Assembly: GCF_002153655.1 (NCBI RefSeq)
Contig: NZ_JOPJ01000015.1
Location: 1-52,415 of the forward strand
Direction of reading: 5' to 3'
Source of the DNA: Acetobacter okinawensis
GTDB lineage: Bacteria > Pseudomonadota > Alphaproteobacteria > Acetobacterales > Acetobacteraceae
DNA: 52,415 nt
Made by a program: the position numbers and the translations under genes. The notes under the pieces are model-generated. The model was not told where the DNA came from. It worked only from the letters and a program-made list of their open reading frames with translations, and searched no databases. Positions 1-10,916 of the stretch are shown piece after piece (within the stretch, counting starts at the first letter, position 1; every line of letters begins with the position of its first letter).

Positions 1-20
1 CAGAAAACTAGGGCAAACCG

Positions 21-95
21 TGGTGGGTGCGACAGGGATTGAACCTGTGACCCCCGCCGTGTGAAGGCGATGCTCTACCGCTGAGCTACGCACCC
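21..95 (-). tRNA. tRNA-Val, anticodon CAC
   Basis: Read on the minus strand this is a complete 75-nt cloverleaf. It has a 7-bp acceptor stem (GGGTGCG with CGCACCC), a D arm GCTC/GAGC, a 5-bp anticodon stem with loop TTCACAC, a T arm ACAGG-TTCAATC-CCTGT, and an encoded 3' CCA. Loop positions 34-36 are CAC, so it reads the valine codon GTG. No duplicated 3' end or integrase gene lies nearby, so I see no sign that it serves as an integration site. Confidence 0.96.
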
Positions 96-218
96 GGTTT
101 GTGATGGCTTGATACATCTAACTTGGATGGTTTGGCAAGAGGCAAACCACCATTAAAATCAAAAAAAATCAGATATTTTGTAGATAAGACTTCATTGCCG
201 GAGTGAGCTCAGGCTTTG

Positions 219-274
219 CCCGCATTGGCCAGACACGCCACTGCCATGCAGCATGCCGGTCAGGCCAATGCGGG
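219..274 (-). terminator. Long inverted repeat just after the response-regulator stop
   Basis: Twelve perfectly paired bases (219-230 with 263-274) enclose a 32-base loop that can itself fold. It begins six bases after the stop of the response-regulator gene read on the minus strand. A short T run follows the stem only on the plus strand, so it may stop transcription poorly in the gene's own direction. A transcript-stabilising 3' hairpin is an alternative reading. Confidence 0.45.
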
Positions 275-280
275 GTGTTT

Positions 281-988
281 TTAGGCCAGTACTTCGGGGT
301 TAAGCCGGTAGCCGCCACCTTCGGTTACCAGCAAAGATGCATGGGCCGGATCGGGCTCGATTTTCTGCCGCAGGCGGTAAATATGCGTTTCCAGCGTATG
401 GGTTGTTACTGCCGCATTGTAACCCCAGACCTCATTCAGCAGAACCTGCCGTGGCACGGGGCGTGTTCCCGCACGGTACAGAAACTTCAGAATGGCTGTT
501 TCTTTTTCCGTCAGCCGAATACGGCGGTTTTTAACGGGTTCAAGCAACAGCTTGGCAGAGGGGCGGAAGGTATATGGCCCGATTGAAAAAACCGCGTCCT
601 CGCTGTTTTCAAACAGGCGCAACTGTGCACGTAACCGTGCCAGAAGTTCGGCAATACGGAACGGCTTTGCGACATAGTCGTTCGCGCCTGCATCCAGCCC
701 GCGTACAATGTCGGCTTCATCATCCGAGCCGGTCAGCATGATGACCGGCATACGCAGGCCTTCCTTGCGCAATTCAACGCAAAAATCCCGGCCATCACCG
801 TCCGGTAATGAGACATCAAGCAAGATGGCATCACACCGGGCATCTGGGCCCTTCATTTTTTCGCGTGCTTCGGCAAGAGTTGCGGCTTCCAGAACCAGAA
901 ACTCGCCATCCACCTGCAATTGTTCCGTCAAAGCGCTGCGGATGACCTGATCGTCGTCAACAACCAAAATGGGGCGTGCACCCGTCAT
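281..988 (-). CDS. OmpR-family two-component response regulator
   Basis: This 235-residue protein has an N-terminal receiver domain (about 5-118) and a C-terminal winged-helix DNA-binding domain (about 132-232). The receiver has the acidic pocket (Asp11-Asp13), the phospho-acceptor Asp58 in the LLDVSLPDGDG stretch, the switch Thr86 and the conserved Lys108 in VAKPF. The C-terminal recognition region (THTLETHIYRLRQKI, then GGGYRL near the end) is typical of OmpR/PhoB regulators. No sensor kinase gene adjoins it, so its signal is unknown. The ATG is preceded by AAGGAG at good spacing. It is transcribed away from the L,D-transpeptidase gene, with which it shares a 147-base intergenic region. Confidence 0.93.
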   Translation of the reverse strand: MTGARPILVVDDDQVIRSALTEQLQVDGEFLVLEAATLAEAREKMKGPDARCDAILLDVSLPDGDGRDFCVELRKEGLRMPVIMLTGSDDEADIVRGLDAGANDYVAKPFRIAELLARLRAQLRLFENSEDAVFSIGPYTFRPSAKLLLEPVKNRRIRLTEKETAILKFLYRAGTRPVPRQVLLNEVWGYNAAVTTHTLETHIYRLRQKIEPDPAHASLLVTEGGGYRLNPEVLA

Positions 989-1135
989 GTGGTTCCATCT
1001 CCTTGTGTCAGCCGTATAAGTATGTGGCTGCCTGACCTATTCTTTTGCTACCGTGCCACGAAACATCACGCAACGTAAGAACCGACATGATACGTGAGCC
1101 GCATGGCAGGCCATGAACAGAGGCAGGATTGTTAA

Positions 1136-1663
1136 ATGATAATACACGTGTGGCCTACGTCTGACAGCCACAGCGATGCAAAACTGCATTGCGGGCAAAC
1201 AATAATGCCCGCCGTCATTGGCAAAAATGGTGTGACCCACCGCAAGCGCGAAGGCGACATGTGCACGCCGGTTGGCCATTTCACTCTCAGAAAAGTGTAT
1301 TATCGTGCAGATCGGGTTGCGCTCCCGATGACCTCTTTGCCGGTCGCTCCCATATCGCCACAGGATGGATGGTGTGATGACCCCGGCTCCGAACTCTATA
1401 ATCATTTTCTGGCACTCCCCCACCCTGCCCGGCACGAGATGCTGTGGAGAGAGGACGCCGTTTACAATATTATAGTTGTCATTGGTTATAACGATTCACC
1501 CGCAGTGCCGGGCAAAGGCTCTGCTATTTTCATGCACCTACAGCGCCCCGACCGGACGCCTACAGAAGGATGTGTAGCCCTGAGCGAACACGACCTGTTG
1601 GCGGTTCTGGCATCTGGCGCCACTACCATAACCATTCATGCCACAGCAGATGCTCCGGCTTAG
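1136..1663 (+). CDS. L,D-transpeptidase (YkuD) family protein
   Basis: The 175-residue protein is almost entirely a YkuD catalytic domain. Its second half holds the catalytic pair His134 (in SAIFMHLQRPD) and Cys146 in TEGCVAL, the family's His...S/T-x-G-C signature. Family members cross-link peptidoglycan stem peptides (3-3 links) or attach proteins to peptidoglycan, acting on the outer side of the inner membrane. No signal peptide is visible at the N terminus, which is odd for such an enzyme; many alphaproteobacterial short YkuD proteins share this. An AGG sits a few bases before the ATG. Its stop overlaps the stop of the convergent antiporter gene by four bases. Confidence 0.85.
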   Translation: MIIHVWPTSDSHSDAKLHCGQTIMPAVIGKNGVTHRKREGDMCTPVGHFTLRKVYYRADRVALPMTSLPVAPISPQDGWCDDPGSELYNHFLALPHPARHEMLWREDAVYNIIVVIGYNDSPAVPGKGSAIFMHLQRPDRTPTEGCVALSEHDLLAVLASGATTITIHATADAPA

Positions 1664-3477
1664 GCTGTCTGCCCGGTTGCGGGCGGAGGCATGAGACCAA
1701 TAGCGACCAGACCGGGCCAGAAGGGAGGTGCTGCGTCATCTTCCAAGGAGACTACGGTAATGGCAGCACCTTTCTGGATAACCAGAAAAATCAGGAAATC
1801 ACTGTTTTCCATGAGCAGACGTTCCTTGTTTTCTTCGGTAACGTCCTTGGCAACAAAGCGCCAGCCCTGTTTGATGAGTGTTTCCAGCAGGGTAAAATTC
1901 CACCCGGGCTGCCCAAGCACCTTCCCTCGGGCATCGCGGCTGAGTCCTCGGTACTGATCCAGCCGCGCAATGCCGGGACTAACCTGATAAACACGCTGAT
2001 GCCCGAAATGAGGGGCCAGATGCGCGCAGACCAGCCCATTATAAATGGCGTCAGGCGTTGCGGCGATCAGATAATCGGCCGGTCGTTCCTCCAGACTTTC
2101 AGCCCCTTCTTCGGACAGAACCTCTGCGCACAAAACGGGTACTCCGGCAGTTTGTGCATTTTTCAGGTCTTTGGCGGAACTGTCTACCAACAGCACGGGG
2201 GCACCCACAGTATGCACGACCTGTGCCAGTTGGGTGGACCACTCATTGGCTCCGACAATAGCCAGTGCAGGCTGGTTGGAGAGAGTTAAATGCAGCTTAC
2301 GGCCCAGTGGGATAAGGGAAAAACCATGAAGAATCATGGTTGAGGCAATCACGGCAAAAACTGCGGGCATGACCAGACCAGCACCCGGGTAGCCTGCGTC
2401 TTCCAGCCTTACGCCAGCAATGCCAGCAACGGCGGCAGCGACAATGCCGCGTGGAGCAATCCAGCCAACAAAGAACCGCTCCCCCCAGCTCAGGCTGGAC
2501 CCCATGGTGGCCAAGCCTATGCCCAAAGGACGGACCAGAAACAGAACCGCCAGAGTAAGCCCGCCAATTGACCACGAAATGCTGGCGAGCTCATGGCGTT
2601 GCAGGTCTGCTGCCAAAAGCACAAACAGAACAGAAACAATCAGCACAACCAGCGCTTCTTTCATGCGCTGGAGTTCACCCATGCCGGGAATACGCAGGTT
2701 GGCCAGCCCCATGCCAAATACGGTAGATGCAATCAGCCCGGCGCCGTCCATGCTCAGTGTGCCCACCACATACAGCATGAGAGCAAGCGTAATAAAGAGC
2801 GGCATCTTCATGATTTCGGGCAGAAGATCACGTACACATACCCAGCGGACACACCACGCGGTTCCTACGCCAAGGCCAATCATCAGAATGGCGCTTACCA
2901 GCATGTGGGGAATGATCGCGGTAAAAAACGTACCCGATCCTTCGCCGGGGTGCATCAGCAGAACCTCAAGCACCAAAGTGGCGAGAATGGCACCAACCGG
3001 GTCGTTTAAAATGGCTTCCCAGCGCAAAAAAGCGGCGATGCGGGGTTTGAGCTTGGCATGCCGTAAAAGTGGAAGCACCACTGTTGGGCCAGTGACAACA
3101 ACGATCGAGCCGAACAGGAAAGCAGGCCCCCAGCCCATACCGCCAATATAATGGGCCGCCAGCCCCCCGAGGAGAAAGTTGATGGGAAGAGCAACCAGCG
3201 TCAGACGCAGGACCCCTTCCCCCGCCTCTTTGAGTTGGCGGAAATCAAGCGCCAACCCCCCTTCAAAGACAATAAGGGCTACGGCAAGGGAGACGAGAGG
3301 ATGAAAAGCCGAACCGATCATTTCTGACGGGTGCATAATCTGCAACACTGGCCCATAGAGCAGACCCAGCGAAAAGAGCAGAACAATCGCGGGCAACCGA
3401 AAGCGCCATGCCGTCCATTGTGCGAGCATACTGCCACCCAGCACAAAGAAGACGAAGAGAATTACACTATCGGTCAT
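1660..3477 (-). CDS. CPA1-type cation/proton antiporter with C-terminal RCK domain
   Basis: The protein has 605 residues. Residues 1 to about 390 form about a dozen hydrophobic segments of a Na+(K+)/H+ exchanger, with the conserved stretches FEGGLAL and GPTVVLPLLRHAKL and the core motif WEAILNDPVGA. The rest is soluble and begins with a Rossmann-type nucleotide-binding unit (IVGANEWSTQLAQVVHTVGAPVLLVD), as in RCK/TrkA-N domains that gate K+ transport. A role in pH or potassium homeostasis in the inner membrane follows from the family; the transported ion cannot be told. The ATG has a weak GAGA ribosome site. Its end overlaps the L,D-transpeptidase gene by four bases tail to tail. Confidence 0.9.
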   Translation of the reverse strand: MTDSVILFVFFVLGGSMLAQWTAWRFRLPAIVLLFSLGLLYGPVLQIMHPSEMIGSAFHPLVSLAVALIVFEGGLALDFRQLKEAGEGVLRLTLVALPINFLLGGLAAHYIGGMGWGPAFLFGSIVVVTGPTVVLPLLRHAKLKPRIAAFLRWEAILNDPVGAILATLVLEVLLMHPGEGSGTFFTAIIPHMLVSAILMIGLGVGTAWCVRWVCVRDLLPEIMKMPLFITLALMLYVVGTLSMDGAGLIASTVFGMGLANLRIPGMGELQRMKEALVVLIVSVLFVLLAADLQRHELASISWSIGGLTLAVLFLVRPLGIGLATMGSSLSWGERFFVGWIAPRGIVAAAVAGIAGVRLEDAGYPGAGLVMPAVFAVIASTMILHGFSLIPLGRKLHLTLSNQPALAIVGANEWSTQLAQVVHTVGAPVLLVDSSAKDLKNAQTAGVPVLCAEVLSEEGAESLEERPADYLIAATPDAIYNGLVCAHLAPHFGHQRVYQVSPGIARLDQYRGLSRDARGKVLGQPGWNFTLLETLIKQGWRFVAKDVTEENKERLLMENSDFLIFLVIQKGAAITVVSLEDDAAPPFWPGLVAIGLMPPPATGQTA

Positions 3478-3609
3478 GCGGGTCTATCTCGTGGTCAGAT
3501 GTGATCCATGTTCTTTTGTGCGCAAAGCATAAAGGCATGGCAGTTATACATCAAACCATGAGGATAGACCGCATGGGAACCTGAAAAACGCGTTCTTTAC
3601 GGAAAATGA

Positions 3610-4908
3610 TCAGCTTGACGGCAGGTTGCGTTCCAGAACAGCGGCAAAAAAACCATCAGTTTCATCCCGTGCTGGTGTCAGGCTGATCATGGATTTTTCA
3701 CGCAGGCTGTCGGGCAATGATGCCGACCCGGATGGCACAAGAGAAAAGTCGGGGTGGCGGGTCAGGAACTGCTCCACCTGCCCTGCATTTTCAGCCCGGA
3801 GCAGAGAGCAGGTTGCATAGATCATGCGCCCACCCGGCTTAACCAGATTGGCGGCACGGTCCATGATGGCTGCCTGCTTGACCAGCAACTCCTCCAGATC
3901 GACCTGTGTGGTACGAAAACGCGCATCCGGGTTACGGCGCCACGTGCCAGTACCGCTGCATGGTGCATCCACCAGCACACGGTCAAAGGAAGCCGCGCGC
4001 CGTTTGGCCCATTTATCACCTTCGGTCAGCAGGTGGCGTTCCACATTGTGCACACCGGCCCTGCGCAGCCTTTTAACTGCCCCTTCGAGCCGCACGACAG
4101 AAACATCGCAGGCAACAATATGGCCCTTATTTTCCATCATCATGGCCAAGGCAAGTGTTTTGCCCCCGGCGCCAGCACAGTAATCCAGCACGCGCATACT
4201 GGGATCGACCCCCGCCATAGCCGCGACGAGCTGGCTGCCTTCATCCTGAATTTCAACCAGCCCATCCCGAAAAGGTTTGCTGGCCGTTACGGGCTGACGC
4301 CCTTCAAGCCTGAGGCCCCAGGGGGAGAGCTTTGTCTCTTCCGCATGCAGTCCCTCACGCGCCAGGGCGTGCATGGCCTCAGAACGGGTGGTGCGAAGCA
4401 TGTTGATCCGCAGGTCCAGCGATGCAGGGTCCGCCATGGCCTGTATTTCGGCTTCAAGGTTATCGCCGAATGTTTCTTCCAGCCGTGGGAGGAGCCAGTC
4501 CGGCACTTCCAGCCGCACTGCGCGTGGCATGTCATCACAGGCAAGGTTTTTGCCGACCAGTGCTTCCAGCACACCCCGTTCGGCGTCACTGAGCGCACCA
4601 GCGGCAAAACGGCCCCCACCATAGATGGAGACCAGTTTTTCCATGGGGGTGCGGTCAAATACCAACTGGGCACCGGCAAGCATGCGGGGGCTGGCGGCAC
4701 TTCCATTCTGCTCCAGCCACCACCCTAGCCTGCGCCAGTTGCGCATGATGTCCCACACAAGGCCGGAAATGGCACGCCGGTCGCCGCCGCCAATGTAGCG
4801 TCTTTCCCTGAAAAAGCTGTTGGCAACGGCATCCGCAGGTTTGCGTGGTGCCGCCTCCATAGCCACCAGCAGGTCAATGCTGGCGGCAAGTCTGGCAGTA
4901 GGTGTCAT
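3610..4908 (-). CDS. rsmB: 16S rRNA (cytosine-C5)-methyltransferase, RsmB family
   Basis: This 432-residue protein has an N-terminal NusB-like helical RNA-binding region (about 1-140) and a C-terminal SAM-dependent RNA m5C methyltransferase. The SAM loop is DYCAGAGGKT (242-251). The two cysteines of the m5C mechanism are Cys317 in DAPCSGTG and Cys367 in YATCSLL. The family methylates a cytosine of 16S rRNA, position 967 in E. coli. Only nine bases separate its ATG from the guaB stop, so the two form an operon. The name RsmB rather than another m5C paralogue rests on the N-terminal helical domain and the length. Confidence 0.88.
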   Translation of the reverse strand: MTPTARLAASIDLLVAMEAAPRKPADAVANSFFRERRYIGGGDRRAISGLVWDIMRNWRRLGWWLEQNGSAASPRMLAGAQLVFDRTPMEKLVSIYGGGRFAAGALSDAERGVLEALVGKNLACDDMPRAVRLEVPDWLLPRLEETFGDNLEAEIQAMADPASLDLRINMLRTTRSEAMHALAREGLHAEETKLSPWGLRLEGRQPVTASKPFRDGLVEIQDEGSQLVAAMAGVDPSMRVLDYCAGAGGKTLALAMMMENKGHIVACDVSVVRLEGAVKRLRRAGVHNVERHLLTEGDKWAKRRAASFDRVLVDAPCSGTGTWRRNPDARFRTTQVDLEELLVKQAAIMDRAANLVKPGGRMIYATCSLLRAENAGQVEQFLTRHPDFSLVPSGSASLPDSLREKSMISLTPARDETDGFFAAVLERNLPSS

Positions 4909-4917
4909 AAAGGCTGA

Positions 4918-6417
<1,500 letters not shown>

Positions 6418-6594
6418 TTACAACGTGGCGGGTTAACCCAGTAGCAAAGCATTGCCTCAGGTCACCCGACCTTTGGCGCTTCCTCTTATGACTTTGGCCG
6501 GGTAAACGCAAGCACTCAAGCGCATTATGCTCCATGTTTTTTTAAAAGCGCGTTTTAAATGCAGGATTATAGCGGGTGTGAATGACCTAACCGC

Positions 6595-6804
6595 TTATTC
6601 ACACCCCGCATTGCTCCGGAGCATGCGTGGCTTCTGCCGCACAAAAGCGACCTTTTTTGCGCAGGCTACCAGCATGGCATTCTCTGCGCATTCGTCGCGC
6701 TCCCGCGCACTCAGCAATGTCATGCGCCACCGTTCCCGAATAGTCTCACGCGACCGGTCAGGGGTTTGCGCCTGTGCAGTTGATACTACCTGATGAACAG
6801 ACAT
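6595..6804 (-). CDS. Small conserved-looking protein of unknown function (69 aa)
   Basis: A 69-residue basic, Arg- and Ala-rich protein of no family I recognise. I take it as real because its ATG follows a very strong ribosome site (AGAGGAGG, spacing about 6), which also rules out a longer upstream start. The sequence has no signal peptide or membrane segment. The middle (residues about 17-50) could form helices and holds two cysteines, with a third near the C terminus. It is a single gene between guaB and the solute-binding protein gene, with about 190 bases on each side. Confidence 0.6.
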   Translation of the reverse strand: MSVHQVVSTAQAQTPDRSRETIRERWRMTLLSARERDECAENAMLVACAKKVAFVRQKPRMLRSNAGCE

Positions 6805-6994
6805 ATCCGCCTCCTCTTGCTGTGCCACCAACCCTATACGTAAAGAGCACAGTCCGGGTGTGACCGTTTTATGATCTGTCTTTGCTTTTCCCGCTGGTAT
6901 CATCACCCACCATGCACGTAATGAAAAACCGCCGTCTCAGGCGAAGGAATATTTCCACTTTGAACGTGGAGAGAAAGCGCGGCATACTGCGGAC

Positions 6995-8686
6995 ATGATC
7001 CATCGGTTGCCATTTATTCTGTCCTGTTTTGCGACACTAAGCTTTATGCTGCCTCTTGCGACCACAGCACAGGCCGGGGGCACTCCAGCAGATGGGCACA
7101 CAGGCGGTACGCTGCGTATTCTGGCTCAAAGCGATTCAGGCACACTTGACCCCCAGATATCCTACACTGCTCTGACTAAAATGATTGAGACGCCAGTGTA
7201 TGATACCCTGCTGGCATACCCAAAATTTGCTGGTGCAACTGCGCATCCTGTTATTGCCAATCTGGCCGAGGCCGTTCCCGTGCCAGAGGACGGTGGGCGC
7301 ACTTACCGGCTGACCCTGCGCGACGGTTTGTTTTTCTCCAATGGCAAGCCTGTAACGGTTGAGGATGTGGCAGCGTCTTTCCGGCGTTTGTTCAAGGTTG
7401 GCAGTCCAACAGCGGGGCCATATTACGGGGCCATTATTGGTGCACAGGCCTGTCTGGAAAAACCCGCAGCCTGCACACTCGCTGGTGGGGTGGAAACCAA
7501 CGCGCAGACACGGCAGATTACATTCCACCTCAGCACTCCCGACCCCGAGTTTCTGGACCGGTTGGCATGGATGCACGCAGCCATTTTACCAGCAGACACA
7601 CCCGCGACCGATATGGGCAATACGCCCATAGCTGGAACTGGTCCGTATCGTATTGCGGAATATGACCCGACAACAGTGTTACGTCTGGAGCGGAACCCGT
7701 TTTTTCATGAATGGTCGCATGATGCGCAGCCTGCCGCGTATTCTGACGAAGTGCGTATTCTGTTTGGTATGGATGCCGAATCAGCCGTAACCGCTGTGGA
7801 AAATGGGCAGGCCGACTGGATGTATGACAATATTCCTCTGGACCGTCTGGGGGAGGTCGGGGGGCGCTATGCGGGACAGGTGCGGATATTCACGCCGCTT
7901 CTGTCGTACTTTGCCATGTTAAACGTGCATGAGCCTCCCTTTACGTCCCTTAAAGTACGTCAGGCACTGAACTATGCGGTAAACCGGCATGCCATGATTA
8001 TTTATCGTGGAGGCCCCGCTGTTGCCTCCCCCCTGTGCCAAATTTTACCCAGCGGTATGCCCGAGTATCAGCCGTTCTGCTTTTATACTCTGGGGGCATC
8101 GCCTACACACCCGGCGGAAAAATGGGTCAAGCCTGACATGGAAGTCGCCCGACGCCTGGTCAGGGAGAGTGGAATGGCGGGGCAAAAAGTCACCATTATT
8201 GTACCATCTGAGCAGCACGGAAGTGCCACTGCGGAAGACATACGCTATACTCTGGAAACACTTGGATTTAAGGCAACAGTGCGCAGCATTAGTCCGGCCA
8301 TAGCATTTACTTACATCCAGAATACCCGGAACCATTATCAGATCGCCCTTGCCGGATGGAACGCAGATTACCCATCAGCCTCCAGCTTCCTGCAAACCCT
8401 GTTCTCGTGCGAGACATTTCATCCCAATTCTGACAATTCCCCCAATTATTCGGGGTTCTGTGACCCGCAGATTGACCAGTTGATGCACAAGGCCGCTACA
8501 CTGGCGCTGACGGACAGATCTGCGAGCAATCACGTTTGGGCAGATGTTGACCGGCACATCATGCAGCAGGCCCCTTTTGTGCCCCTGACCCAGACGCAAC
8601 GTGTTGTCATGTTCTCCCGCCGGGCAAAAAACATTGTCGTCACCTTGAATGATGAAATCCTCTACTCTCAAATCCAGCTCCACTAA
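6995..8686 (+). CDS. ABC transporter solute-binding protein, family 5 (peptide/nickel type)
   Basis: A 563-residue exported binding protein. Residues 1-27 form a signal peptide ending in AQA. After it come the family features: GGTLRILAQSDSGTLDPQ at the mature start, LTLRDGLFFSNGKPVTVEDVAASFRR, GTGPYRIAEYDPTTVLRLERNP and VRQALNYAVNRHAM. Such proteins deliver peptides, nickel chelates or related solutes to Dpp/Opp-type permeases in the periplasm. No permease or ATPase gene is next to it, so it is an orphan that must use a transporter encoded elsewhere. The ribosome site before the ATG is poor. It converges on the peptidase gene with only ten bases between stops. Confidence 0.9.
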   Translation: MIHRLPFILSCFATLSFMLPLATTAQAGGTPADGHTGGTLRILAQSDSGTLDPQISYTALTKMIETPVYDTLLAYPKFAGATAHPVIANLAEAVPVPEDGGRTYRLTLRDGLFFSNGKPVTVEDVAASFRRLFKVGSPTAGPYYGAIIGAQACLEKPAACTLAGGVETNAQTRQITFHLSTPDPEFLDRLAWMHAAILPADTPATDMGNTPIAGTGPYRIAEYDPTTVLRLERNPFFHEWSHDAQPAAYSDEVRILFGMDAESAVTAVENGQADWMYDNIPLDRLGEVGGRYAGQVRIFTPLLSYFAMLNVHEPPFTSLKVRQALNYAVNRHAMIIYRGGPAVASPLCQILPSGMPEYQPFCFYTLGASPTHPAEKWVKPDMEVARRLVRESGMAGQKVTIIVPSEQHGSATAEDIRYTLETLGFKATVRSISPAIAFTYIQNTRNHYQIALAGWNADYPSASSFLQTLFSCETFHPNSDNSPNYSGFCDPQIDQLMHKAATLALTDRSASNHVWADVDRHIMQQAPFVPLTQTQRVVMFSRRAKNIVVTLNDEILYSQIQLH

Positions 8687-8696
8687 GGCGGCCAGA

Positions 8697-9770
8697 CTAT
8701 CCCCCCGACTGCTGTACCTCCCGCACAACGTCATGAACAAAGCGGAGCTTTGCACGCACACCTGCGGTCAGGACAAAAGGATAAAAGTCGGCCAGCCCCA
8801 TGGAGCGGTTGAGACTATTGACGGCATAGGTCAAGGGAAGCCACGCCCGGATGATCTCATCAAACGGCATGTGCAGGTACGGATCATGCCCAGATGTGGG
8901 AATGGCCTGAGCATTGGGGGGAGCACCAATGGTCATATCGTAGGACAGGGCTGTTTCGAATGTGGAGACGATATGAAAATAATGCGCCCAGGTTTCTGCA
9001 AAATCCTCCCATGGGTGGGACATAGCATACAGGCTGACATAATTTTCGCGCCAGTTATCTGGCGGCAGGCGTGCATAATGGTTCTGTAAAGCGGCCTGAT
9101 AATCCAGACGTTCATCACCAAATACTGCGCGGCACTGCTCCAGACGGCCGCCGTCACGGATGAGCATGTTCCAGTAATAATGCCCGATTTCGTGCCGGAA
9201 GTGCCCCAGGAGAGTGCGGTAGTACTCGCCCATTTTCACGCGCATGCGTTCTCGGTACGCGTCATCCGCCTCTTTGGCTGCTATGGTAATCACGCCATGG
9301 CTATGCCCTGTCATGATCGGTGGGTCGCCATCGGCTGAATCATCCAGAAAATCGAAGACAAGCCCCTCCTGCGGGTCCTGCTGGCGGGTTTTAACAGGCA
9401 GCTTCAGGCGTAGAATGGTATAAAAAAGACGGTGTTTGGCATTCTCCAGTTTGCGCCAGCGTTCCATGTTCCCCGGTATGTTCAGGTTGGGTATGACCCT
9501 ATTGAACTGGCAAGCAAAACAGAACGCCCCTGTATCCTGCGCGCTGGGGCTCATCCAGTTACACACGTCATAGGCATGGTTGGCACAAAACACGTGGTCT
9601 TCTGTGCTGTTATTGCACCCAACCGCGCGCCATACTCCCTGCCCTACTGGCACGAGTGCTGCAAGGTTTGCCGCTTCGGGCATGTAACCCAGTGGGGAGT
9701 TACATTGGTCACAACGGGTGTTTTCAAAAAAAAGTAACTGTCCGCAAGACTGGCAGGTAAAGCGCTTCAT
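8697..9770 (-). CDS. Zinc-ribbon putative metallopeptidase (Peptidase_Mx type)
   Basis: The 357-residue protein starts with a zinc ribbon (Cys6, Cys9, Cys20, Cys23), followed by further Cys residues up to residue 87. The catalytic part contains HEIGHYYW (His193, Glu194, His197), the gluzincin HExxH signature, and WEDFAETWAHYFH downstream, which can supply the third ligand. I start it at MKRFTCQSCG because GGAGAGGGCGGA lies just before that ATG; an in-frame start eight codons earlier lacks this. No signal peptide is seen, so it is probably cytoplasmic. It follows the transglutaminase gene by about 40 bases, and the family often accompanies such ATP-grasp/transglutaminase clusters. Its substrate is unknown. 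Confidence 0.85.
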   Translation of the reverse strand: MKRFTCQSCGQLLFFENTRCDQCNSPLGYMPEAANLAALVPVGQGVWRAVGCNNSTEDHVFCANHAYDVCNWMSPSAQDTGAFCFACQFNRVIPNLNIPGNMERWRKLENAKHRLFYTILRLKLPVKTRQQDPQEGLVFDFLDDSADGDPPIMTGHSHGVITIAAKEADDAYRERMRVKMGEYYRTLLGHFRHEIGHYYWNMLIRDGGRLEQCRAVFGDERLDYQAALQNHYARLPPDNWRENYVSLYAMSHPWEDFAETWAHYFHIVSTFETALSYDMTIGAPPNAQAIPTSGHDPYLHMPFDEIIRAWLPLTYAVNSLNRSMGLADFYPFVLTAGVRAKLRFVHDVVREVQQSGG

Positions 9771-9809
9771 TCCGCCCTCTCCTTGTCTGTTCAACAGTGC
9801 TTACGGGTC

Positions 9810-10649
9810 TTATGTAAACAGGCGTTCAACCTGCATGGATACATCAAATGTTGCCTCGCAGCAGTCTAGTAGACCAGACACAGGGGCTGCGTTTTCTGGC
9901 ATAACTGCAACTGCTAACGGAATATGCCCTTCACACGCCAGTAATCCTGATGTGGTGTCAAACCCCACCCAGCCCCGCTCGGGTATGAAAATCTGGGTCC
10001 AAGCATGCAAGTCTCCCGTTAGAACTTCCGCCCCTTCGGACGTTGGGGCACTTTGAATGAGATAACCAGATACAAATCTGGCGGCATACCCCCTGCATCG
10101 CGCCATATTAACAAAGAGCCATGCGCTGTCCCGACAGGAGCCTGAACCGTTGCGCAATGTTTGCTCCGGTGACCAAATACCCGGTTCCAAACGCCGCTGA
10201 TACGCAACCCGGCTGGCAATGGCCCTGTTCAGAACCATCATATCCTCCAGCGCATCTCCTCCTGTGCATTTGGGATACTTGGCCAGAAAATCCATAACTT
10301 CAGGCGTACAATCCGGCTGGCTCAGATACTGAGCCAATGGTGTGTTCTCACATGTATCGGCTGAGCCGGTCTGAAGTAACGGGTCATAGACCGTCATATC
10401 CGCGACAAGAGAAACTTCGATATCAAAATGCGTTAAACGATTGGAAAAACCGACACAGGCTACATCGTTCCCGCAGGAGTCACGTTCCCAGCGGAGGTGG
10501 CTTCCTTCGGGGCTGATATGTAGTCCGTAAGATTCAATAGGCGTACGGCTGGTTTGCATGGGGCGCAGGCGGATGGTTTGTGGTCCCATGCTTACGGGGC
10601 GGTCATAGCGGTAGCGGGTCCGATGCAAAAGCGTGACGTGTGAACTCAT
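9810..10649 (-). CDS. Transglutaminase-like cysteine protease family protein
   Basis: This protein of 279 residues begins with the bacterial transglutaminase N-terminal beta domain (HVTLLHRTRYRYDRPVSMGPQ). The catalytic domain follows, with the triad Cys172 in GSGSCRDSAW, His215 in DLHAWTQIF and Asp231 in FDTTSG. I prefer the ATG giving MSSHVTLLHR over a TTG eleven codons upstream because the family normally begins close to this beta strand; the ribosome site (AGGA) is distant in either case. It is the first gene of a minus-strand pair with the zinc-ribbon peptidase and is divergent from the ATP-grasp gene. The group recurs as a set predicted to make, cut or cross-link peptide amide bonds. 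Confidence 0.9.
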   Translation of the reverse strand: MSSHVTLLHRTRYRYDRPVSMGPQTIRLRPMQTSRTPIESYGLHISPEGSHLRWERDSCGNDVACVGFSNRLTHFDIEVSLVADMTVYDPLLQTGSADTCENTPLAQYLSQPDCTPEVMDFLAKYPKCTGGDALEDMMVLNRAIASRVAYQRRLEPGIWSPEQTLRNGSGSCRDSAWLFVNMARCRGYAARFVSGYLIQSAPTSEGAEVLTGDLHAWTQIFIPERGWVGFDTTSGLLACEGHIPLAVAVMPENAAPVSGLLDCCEATFDVSMQVERLFT

Positions 10650-10916
10650 CAGAAATACGGTCCTGCCCTTTTTGTGACCCAACCCACTGTAAGGCTCATA
10701 TCTGTTATGGCATCAGAACAATAATTTAACGCAAAATCATAGCACTCTCTGTGCCGCGTGCAAGGGACCCATGCAGGTTTGTTCAAACAAAATGTGAGCA
10801 CGTATTTTGTGCTTGGCAAACGCTCTAAATCCTGCTCCGTTAATGCATAATCGAAACGTTTTGGCGCATGGAACCTGTCCCCGACTTCAGTCCACCACGC
10901 CAGATGGGAGGCCTTT

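Noticed and set aside
21-95. The tRNA-Val gene as an attachment site of an integrated element
   Set aside because: No integrase gene or repeated tRNA 3' end is visible in the window, and the neighbouring genes look like core chromosome.
3754-4728. A 324-codon frame on the plus strand across rsmB
   Set aside because: It is antisense to a well-supported methyltransferase gene; long antisense frames are common in GC-rich genes.
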